From Iodobacter sp. (lineage in GTDB: Bacteria; Pseudomonadota; Gammaproteobacteria; Burkholderiales; Chitinibacteraceae), in the NCBI RefSeq assembly GCF_025352645.1, contig NZ_JANXSO010000150.1, positions 16,220-80,219 of the forward strand: a DNA stretch of 64,000 nt, read 5' to 3'. The notes under the pieces are model-generated. The model saw only the letters and a program-made list of their open reading frames with translations. It made no database searches and was not told where the DNA came from. The translations under genes were made by a program, and so were the position numbers. Below, in pieces: positions 58,209 to 64,000 of this stretch. Positions within the stretch are counted from its first letter, which is position 1. Each line of letters starts with the position of its first letter.

Positions 58209-58628
58209 ATGCTTAAACGCGCCCTTTTACCCGCAGCCCTCATTTTGCTGAGCACTCATGTTTTTGCCTCGCCCGCAGAAGACAGCCGCGCGCACTTTCA
58301 AAGCATCGCCTCAGGGGATGTTGTACAACTGATGCAAAACTACGCCGAGCAAGCCCAATTCAACTGGGTAGGCGGCCCTATTGATGGCCTCTATGCTGGC
58401 AAAACAGCCATCAACACGGTATGGAGTAAATTTACCCAAACACAGGGCACGCAAAAAGTCAGCATCGAGAAACTAGAAGAATCACTCAACCCCAAAGGGG
58501 CAACCGTCACCGCCAATGTTTTCTTTGAAGGTAAAGCCAAGATCAAAGTCCGCTATGTGCTGACCTGGCGTGAAGGAAAAATCATCAGTGAAACATGGCA
58601 AATTGATCCACAATTAAATTTTAACTAA
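58209..58628 (+). CDS. Secreted NTF2/SnoaL-like protein
   Basis: A 139-residue protein with AAAGGA before the ATG and signal peptide MLKRALLPAALILLSTHVFA. The remaining ~120 residues fit the NTF2-like cone fold (SRAHFQSIASGDVVQLMQNYAEQAQFNWVGGPIDGLYAGKTAI... KVRYVLTWREGKIISETWQID). Some members are enzymes, others bind small ligands. It lies nine bases before the sigma factor gene and probably belongs to its regulon or operon. Confidence 0.75.
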   Translation: MLKRALLPAALILLSTHVFASPAEDSRAHFQSIASGDVVQLMQNYAEQAQFNWVGGPIDGLYAGKTAINTVWSKFTQTQGTQKVSIEKLEESLNPKGATVTANVFFEGKAKIKVRYVLTWREGKIISETWQIDPQLNFN

Positions 58629-58637
58629 GCGCCTTCC

Positions 58638-59144
58638 ATGCGGCTCGACGAACACGAGCTTCTGAATATGCTGCCCCGCCTGCGCAGATATGCGCGGGCG
58701 TTGGTGCGGCATAAAGAGGAGGCAGACGATCTGGTGCAAGACACACTAGAACGCGCATGGCTGAAATCCAGCCTGTGGCGAGGGGTTGCTGATATGCGCG
58801 GTTGGTTATTCAGCATCATGCATAATCTGCACGCAGATGGTGTTCGCCTCCCGCGCATTCACACGGTTGAGCTGGATGACAACACCCCGGAAATCCCTAT
58901 TGCCGCCCGACAAGGAGAACAGCTGGCGATGCGTGATTTACAAGCGGCACTCAATCAATTGCCCGATGAGCAAAGGGAAGTATTATTACTAGTGGCACTA
59001 GAAGAAATGGCTTATGCAGATATTGCTAAAACACTCAATATTCCTATCGGCACGGTGATGTCCCGGCTATCACGAGGCCGTGAACGCTTACGCATCGTGC
59101 TAGAAGCACAAGATAAACCTGTCCGCTTAAAAATCGTCAAATGA
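58638..59144 (+). CDS. ECF RNA polymerase sigma factor
   Basis: A 168-residue sigma-70 family protein. Region 2 covers residues ~10-70 (LPRLRRYARALVRHKEEADDLVQDTLERAW... DMRGWLFSIMHNLHAD) and region 4 residues ~108-155 (LNQLPDEQREVLLLVALEEMAYADIAKTLNIPIGTVMSRLSRGRERLR). The stop overlaps the next start (ATGA), and the next gene is its probable anti-sigma factor. The regulon may include the genes just upstream. Confidence 0.92.
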   Translation: MRLDEHELLNMLPRLRRYARALVRHKEEADDLVQDTLERAWLKSSLWRGVADMRGWLFSIMHNLHADGVRLPRIHTVELDDNTPEIPIAARQGEQLAMRDLQAALNQLPDEQREVLLLVALEEMAYADIAKTLNIPIGTVMSRLSRGRERLRIVLEAQDKPVRLKIVK

Positions 59145-59965
59145 GCCCCCCGATGAATCCAACGCACACGGTGACTGAAGCAGAACTCCACGCCAGTATT
59201 GATGGGCAGCTCTCCCCTGGCAGGCGGCTGGAAGTTGAAGCTTATCTGGCCGCGCACCCCGAAGAAGCACGGCGTATGCAAAGCTATCAGGCACAAAAAC
59301 AGGCGCTGCGCGATTTATATAATCCTGTGATGGATGAAAAAATATCCGCTCACCTACAATATGCAGCCAAGCCGCCAAGGCCGTGGCACTTGCAAAGGAT
59401 TGCCGCTGGCATCGTCATCGCAATCAGCAGCGCCGGATCAGCATGGGTCGCAAGAGGGCTAGCCGATGAAAACACGCTACAAACCGCCTTTATCCAGCGC
59501 TCAGTCGGTGATTACGCCCCCCATAAGTTGGCAGACTTTGCCCGACGGGCCGCCGTGGCCCATGTTGTTTACAGCCCAGACACCCGCCGTCCTGTTGAAG
59601 TTGGCGCTGATCAAGCTCAACAATTGGAAAACTGGCTGTCGAATCGCTTAGGCGCCCCGATCAAGCCACCCAGCCTGCAATCTGTCGGCTATACCCTGAT
59701 CGGCGGCCGACTTCTGCCGGGCGAGCGCGGGCCGGTCGCCCAGCTGATGTATCACGATGCATCCGGCCAAAGGCTAACGCTGTATGTCACCCAAGAAATC
59801 CCATCAACCCAAGCCACTACCGACTTTCAGTTTGGTCAGGACGGGCCAGTAAACGTATTTTACTGGGTGGATAAAAGCATGGGCTATGCGATTTCCAGTG
59901 GCACTGCTCAAGCGGATTTACTGCGTGTTGCAAAATTTGTTCACCAGCAAAAAATAATGATGTAA
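59141..59965 (+). CDS. Anti-sigma factor, membrane-bound
   Basis: A 274-residue protein. The cytoplasmic N-terminus (VTEAELHASIDGQLSPGRRLEVEAYLAAHPEEARRM) has the shape of an anti-sigma domain, though the HCC zinc motif is not clear. A membrane span (IAAGIVIAISSAGSAWVARGL, about residues 84-106) precedes a periplasmic domain (PHKLADFARRAAVAHVVYSPDTRRPVEVGADQAQQLENWLSNRLG) like the RsiW/ChrR-type sensing part. It probably holds the sigma factor inactive until an envelope signal is received. Confidence 0.82.
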   Translation: MSPPMNPTHTVTEAELHASIDGQLSPGRRLEVEAYLAAHPEEARRMQSYQAQKQALRDLYNPVMDEKISAHLQYAAKPPRPWHLQRIAAGIVIAISSAGSAWVARGLADENTLQTAFIQRSVGDYAPHKLADFARRAAVAHVVYSPDTRRPVEVGADQAQQLENWLSNRLGAPIKPPSLQSVGYTLIGGRLLPGERGPVAQLMYHDASGQRLTLYVTQEIPSTQATTDFQFGQDGPVNVFYWVDKSMGYAISSGTAQADLLRVAKFVHQQKIMM

Positions 59966-60192
59966 GCCCGCCTAACAAGTAAACAATCAGATCTTGCCTT
60001 TGGCGGCGCGCTCCCAAGCATCCAAAAAATAACACTCCGCTATTTGAACCACCTTGCTACAGGCAAATTTTTGGCTGGACAATCACGGTCGTAACGCTTA
60101 ATTTATCGAAATTCAAGATCACTCACTTCCTTCTGAGCCACACATGCTCAGCAAGTAAAACTCCCCATCCTGCCTCTAATCGAGTTTCTACC

Positions 60193-61101
60193 ATGCTCTG
60201 GTTTCGTAATATTCAGCTCTACCGTCTTAGCCCCGAACATGCACTTTCGGCCGAATCGATTGCCGAATCCTTACTTAAAAAGCCATTTTTTCCCTGTGGC
60301 AGCCATGATTTAATGAGCCAAGGCTGGGTAGCCCCTGCCCCGCATATTCCTGACGAGTTTATTTTTGCCCGCCAAGATATGGTCTTGGTCTGCTTAAAAA
60401 CCGAAGAAAAAATCCTACCTGCCGTAGTGGTCAAACAGGAAGCCGAAGAGCGCATCCGCCATATCGAGGAAGAAGAAGCACGCAAAGTGGGCCGTAAAGA
60501 AGCCAAGGATATTCGTGAACGCGTGGCAGAAGAGCTACGTCCACGTGCCTTCACCCGCGTCAGCACCCACCGTGCGCTGATCGATTTAAAACAAAATCTC
60601 ATCATGGTGAACAGCGCAGCAGCTTCTAAAGCCGAACATTTATTGGTTTCGCTAAGAGAAGCGCTGGGCAGCCTGCCAACTCGTCTCATTCAAACCCAAA
60701 TCACCCCGCAAACCGCCATGACCAGTTGGCTAGAAAACGAAGTACCGGTGCCGTTTGAGCTAGATGCCGATTGCGAATTAAAGTTTCCAGGGGATGACGG
60801 TGCCATTGCCCGCTTTGTTCGCCAAGACTTACATAGCGACGAAGTCAAACAGCATCTTGCCACTGGTAAATTAGTCAGCAAAATGGGCCTCACTTGGAAT
60901 GAGCGGATTGCTTTTCAGCTAACTGAAAAGTTAGAAATCAAGCGCATGAGCATGCTGGATGTATTGCAAGACGAGCTAAAAGATGCGGATGTGGATACGC
61001 AAGACGCGATGTTTGAATCTAGCTTTGCCTTATCTACCGGCGAATTACGCCAATTTATTCCCGAGCTGATCACTGCGCTGGGTGAAGAACTAGCCAGCTA
61101 A
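60193..61101 (+). CDS. rdgC: Recombination-associated protein RdgC
   Basis: A 302-residue protein with the RdgC N-terminus (MLWFRNIQLYRLSPEH) and central RVSTHRALIDLKQNLIMVNSAAASKAEHLLVSLREALGSLP. RdgC forms a ring on double-stranded DNA and limits RecA activity; in Neisseria it affects pilin variation. The C-terminus GELRQFIPELITALGEEL is normal. Single gene with its own terminator. Confidence 0.95.
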   Translation: MLWFRNIQLYRLSPEHALSAESIAESLLKKPFFPCGSHDLMSQGWVAPAPHIPDEFIFARQDMVLVCLKTEEKILPAVVVKQEAEERIRHIEEEEARKVGRKEAKDIRERVAEELRPRAFTRVSTHRALIDLKQNLIMVNSAAASKAEHLLVSLREALGSLPTRLIQTQITPQTAMTSWLENEVPVPFELDADCELKFPGDDGAIARFVRQDLHSDEVKQHLATGKLVSKMGLTWNERIAFQLTEKLEIKRMSMLDVLQDELKDADVDTQDAMFESSFALSTGELRQFIPELITALGEELAS

Positions 61102-61124
61102 GCGCCCTGCCTTCCATACTAAAG

Positions 61125-61155
61125 CGCCGCTCATTTTATGAGCGGCGTTTTTTTT
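61125..61155 (+). terminator. rdgC intrinsic terminator
   Basis: CGCCGCTCAT (61125-61134), a three-base loop and ATGAGCGGCG (61138-61147) form a perfect stem, followed on the plus strand by eight T residues (61148-61155). It lies 23 bases after the rdgC stop. Confidence 0.9.
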
Positions 61156-61694
61156 ACATTCCAGAATCAGCCAGCTAAAACCTGAATCGCAACGTTAAAA
61201 AACCACAAAACACATAAAAGAAAACCATCGACCCCATGTATTTTTCTATAAAACGCGATGCAAGCTGCTAAATCAAGGATTTATAGCTTTACACCCCCGC
61301 TTTAAGCTTATGCATTTTGCTTTCAGGCAAGCTATTGATTTCCAATCAAAAAGCCCTAAACACTGCGGCAGATCCCCCCTTATTAATACATTTCCCTGAT
61401 ATTTTCTGCCCTGTTTACGCCCCACGCCATCCTTTATATTCCAAATAAATATATATAATTAATTTTATATTCTTTTTAGTAATTTTAAACGCTCGTTATA
61501 GTGCTTACACCTTACTAAAAAAGTAACACCATGCAAGCAAATATCTTCCCTCTGATCGCCCTGCCCAACAGCCACTGCTGCCGCCGCTCTCTTTAAATCG
61601 CCCCTGTAAAGCATAAAACCGCTCCTTGCTCAGACAAGGCGCAGGGACAAACTTTGCCTTTTTTTCAGCTCCACAGATATGTACCGAGGATAGT
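61156..61694. other. AT-rich region upstream of the TonB receptor
   Basis: About 540 bases with no convincing gene. The minus-strand frames at 61505-61940 overlap the receptor on the opposite strand and have no family features. The AT-rich segment around 61440-61510 is the likely promoter region of the receptor. No clear Fur box was found. The ribosome binding site GAGGA (61686-61690) is next to the start. Confidence 0.4.
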
Positions 61695-64000
61695 ATGTTT
61701 AAACCATTAGCCATCGCGCTGGCCATTAGCGCTGCTTTTCCTGCTGTTGCAGCAGAAACCACGCCCAATAAAGTAGAACGCGTGACCGTAACCGGCTCTA
61801 ATATTCGCATCAGCCAAAAAGCAGGCGCAACCGCCGTGCAAGTCATCAGCGCCAAAGAAATTGCCGCCAGCGGCAAAACCAGCGTCTCTGAAGTCATCCG
61901 CTCCATCTCTGCCAATAGCGGCAATAGCTATAACGAGCAATTTACCGGCAGCTTTTCAGCAGGCACTTCGGGCGTTTCCTTACGCGGGCTAGGCCAGAAA
62001 AACACCTTGGTGTTGATTAACGGTAAGCGCATCAGCAGCTATGCCACGGCACAAAACTTACAAGAAACCTTTGTTGATCTAAACAGCCTGCCTATGGCGG
62101 CCGTGCAAAGAATTGAAATCTTAAAAGATGGCGCATCGTCTGTTTACGGCTCGGATGCCGTCGCGGGCGTGGTGAATATTATTTTGTATTCAGAATTTAA
62201 AGGCACCGAGTTGAGCGCCGAACTAGGCTCATCCACCGAAGGCACTGGGCAAACTGAAAAGAACTTTTCCATCAAAACCGGCTTTGGTGATTTCAATGAA
62301 GATAATTTCAATGTCGTATTTTCTTTAGACGGGCAAAAACGCGATCAGCTCGACCAAAGCGATGTGAGCTGGATGAAAGATGGCGACTTCAGAAACCAAT
62401 CGGGAGGCAGCCTGAACCGGGTGATTACTAATTACTACGATGGCGACCCAACCAAGCTATTGGGAGGCCCGCAAGGCCCGATCAAGCTTACGGATTACGG
62501 CAGCATTACAGACGGTAAAACCGGCCAAGTTTTAGCCTATAACGATGCCCCCTACAGCACACTAATTCCAGGTATTGAGCGCTATCACGCCTTTGCCCGC
62601 GCCAATTTGCGGATTAACGATGATACGCAAGCCTATGCCGAATATTTATACGGCTTCTCCCGCGCCAATCTGACTTTTGGTGCCCCACTCACCGTCAGCA
62701 GCACCTTGCGCGCATGGAATAATCAGAAACAAGCTTTAGAAACCATTAACAATAAATTGCCGGTAGGCCACCCCAACAACCCTGGCACCACGCCGCTGGA
62801 TTTCACCGCCACGCTGTTTGATTTGGGTAAACGTCTGAAAACGGATGAAGTGACCCTGCATCGTGTTTTATCCGGCATCAAAGGCACGGCCTTTGGCTGG
62901 GATTGGGATGCTTCTCTTGGCTATTCACAAAGCACACTGGAAGAAACCGTACAGAATTTTGTAAACCGCTACGAATACGAAAAAGTATTAAAAGACGGCA
63001 GCTACAACTTTGCCGATCAATCCAAAAACAGCGAAGAAGTCCGCAACCGCCTGCGCCTTTCCACCCTACGCCCAGCAAAATCCAGCCTGATTACCGCCGA
63101 CATCAGTGCATCCTCTGCCGAATTGTTCGAGCTGCCTGCTGGCAGCGTAGGCTTTGCTACTGGTGCGCAGTTCCGTCAGGAAAAAATGGACTCACGCACC
63201 TCCGATGCCGTGCTTTCAGGCACTGAGCTGCGCCCGGCCATTAATATTATCGATGGCGAACGCAAAGTCTCCGCCGTCTTTGCCGAGCTCAACATCCCGG
63301 TGATTAAAGACTTAAACGTCAACCTGGCGGCACGAGCAGATCATTACAGCGATTTTGGCAATGCTTTCTCGCCTAAAGCCAGTGCCCGCTATCAGGCTGC
63401 AGACTGGCTGCTGCTGCGTGGCTCGGCTTCACGCGGCTTCCGTGCACCCTCTTTGCCTGAGATCACCAAAAGCTCGGCAGTCAGCTACGGATCGGTGGTT
63501 GATCCGCGTGATCCAATTGCACCGACCAAATCACGTGGCGTAACCAATATTATTGCCGCCAATAAAGACCTGCAGCCAGAGCGATCGGATAACTTTAATC
63601 TGGGCTTTGTGCTCTCGCCAACAAACGACAGCAGCATTGGCCTTGATTACTACAATATCAAGCAAAGCGGCCTGATCGGTACGCAAAGTGGCGCTGATAT
63701 TATTGCGAATGAAAGCCGTGATCCAAGCAAAATTGTGCGCGATGAAAAGGGGCGCATCAGCACGCTTTATCGCCAGTACAGCAATATGGGCGATCGCGAA
63801 ACATCAGGCATTGATCTGGATTTACGTCAGCGCTTTAACAGCAAAGACTACGGCAGCTTAAAACTGGGCAGCCAGATCAGCCATGTTTTAAGATTTGCCG
63901 AGCCGCTTTCCACTGGCGAGCCGCTCACCGATGGCGCAGGCAGCAACCAATTTGGCTCGATTCCAAAATGGCGCGCCGTCAGCGATGCCACATGGGAGAT
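61695..64000 (+). CDS. TonB-dependent receptor, 5' part (continues past window)
   Basis: At least 768 codons from ATG 61695 to the window end without a stop. The signal peptide is MFKPLAIALAISAAFPAVAA. The plug domain follows: VERVTVTGSNIRISQKAGATAVQVISAKEI, LRGLGQKNTLVLINGKRISSYA, and VQRIEILKDGASSVYGSDAVAGVVNII. The barrel continues with SRGFRAPSLPEI and QPERSDNFNLGF. The long plug start GSNIRIS is typical of the CirA/IroN-like group; siderophore, vitamin or sugar uptake are all possible. ExbB/TonB must be encoded elsewhere. Confidence 0.92.
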   Translation, partial: MFKPLAIALAISAAFPAVAAETTPNKVERVTVTGSNIRISQKAGATAVQVISAKEIAASGKTSVSEVIRSISANSGNSYNEQFTGSFSAGTSGVSLRGLGQKNTLVLINGKRISSYATAQNLQETFVDLNSLPMAAVQRIEILKDGASSVYGSDAVAGVVNIILYSEFKGTELSAELGSSTEGTGQTEKNFSIKTGFGDFNEDNFNVVFSLDGQKRDQLDQSDVSWMKDGDFRNQSGGSLNRVITNYYDGDPTKLLGGPQGPIKLTDYGSITDGKTGQVLAYNDAPYSTLIPGIERYHAFARANLRINDDTQAYAEYLYGFSRANLTFGAPLTVSSTLRAWNNQKQALETINNKLPVGHPNNPGTTPLDFTATLFDLGKRLKTDEVTLHRVLSGIKGTAFGWDWDASLGYSQSTLEETVQNFVNRYEYEKVLKDGSYNFADQSKNSEEVRNRLRLSTLRPAKSSLITADISASSAELFELPAGSVGFATGAQFRQEKMDSRTSDAVLSGTELRPAINIIDGERKVSAVFAELNIPVIKDLNVNLAARADHYSDFGNAFSPKASARYQAADWLLLRGSASRGFRAPSLPEITKSSAVSYGSVVDPRDPIAPTKSRGVTNIIAANKDLQPERSDNFNLGFVLSPTNDSSIGLDYYNIKQSGLIGTQSGADIIANESRDPSKIVRDEKGRISTLYRQYSNMGDRETSGIDLDLRQRFNSKDYGSLKLGSQISHVLRFAEPLSTGEPLTDGAGSNQFGSIPKWRAVSDATWE

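Noticed and set aside
61505..61940. Minus-strand frames opposite the TonB receptor start
   Set aside because: They are shadows of the strongly supported receptor coding sequence.

Overview
The window is about 64 kb of chromosome from a Gram-negative betaproteobacterium, most likely order Neisseriales (a Chromobacteriaceae member such as Iodobacter is my best guess). The signs are a Neisseria-type porin, the order ndk-rlmN-pilW-rodZ-ispG-hisS-yfgM-bamB-der followed by hfq-hflX-hflK-hflC-hisZ-purA, an fbpABC iron(III) importer, and moderate GC content by eye. Genus is inference. No rRNA, tRNA, CRISPR array, prophage or complete insertion sequence was found.

Layout. 1-3843: tail of an envelope alpha-2-macroglobulin (yfaS type) with DUF2300 and DUF2135 partners. 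3972-7798: a ceramidase-like membrane hydrolase overlapping a permuted papain-like amidase, then an SGNH hydrolase and a flavodoxin-like protein. 7820-12099 (minus): type II secretion genes gspF-G-H-I-J-K without the rest of the system. 12273-14124: purU, a small unknown and trmL. 14178-20941 (minus): porin then oppABCDF. 21979-37996 (minus): the long housekeeping block. 38553-41797: SPOR protein, a D-Ala-D-Ala ligase gene with an in-frame stop, and an AlaC-like aminotransferase. 42072-45151: amidotransferase, a 300-bp MITE-like element, and a redoxin/AhpD/MarR stress cluster. 45790-49899: secreted M35 peptidase, zinc-dependent phospholipase C-like enzyme, parvulin foldase and a small anchored protein. 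50049-56258: YiaA, two acetyltransferases and fbpC, fbpB, fbpA. 57110-59965: beta-propeller, NTF2-like protein, ECF sigma factor and anti-sigma factor. 60193-64000: rdgC and a TonB-dependent receptor running off the end.

Functional links. The window holds part of a type II secretion pseudopilus and also candidate secreted substrates (M35 peptidase, PLC-like enzyme). The PLC-like gene is followed directly by a parvulin and a membrane-anchored coiled-coil protein, which looks like an enzyme with its own folding or export helpers. Iron uptake is represented by fbpABC, with two similar Fur-like sites upstream of fbpA and fbpB; the TonB receptor may also be involved. The MarR gene and the AhpD/redoxin genes share a palindromic operator-like sequence.

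Intergenic regions are rich in small repeats: a GGGTGGGCA/TGCCCACC palindrome family (sometimes as inverted pairs), a 300-bp MITE-like element with nested hairpins, an 81-bp tandem array in front of the SPOR gene, and degraded pieces of other repeats. Several repeats touch genes directly by supplying start codons, leader sequence or operon gaps. Start codons were chosen from Shine-Dalgarno spacing, signal peptides and family N-termini. All family calls come from reading the translated sequences, without database searches.
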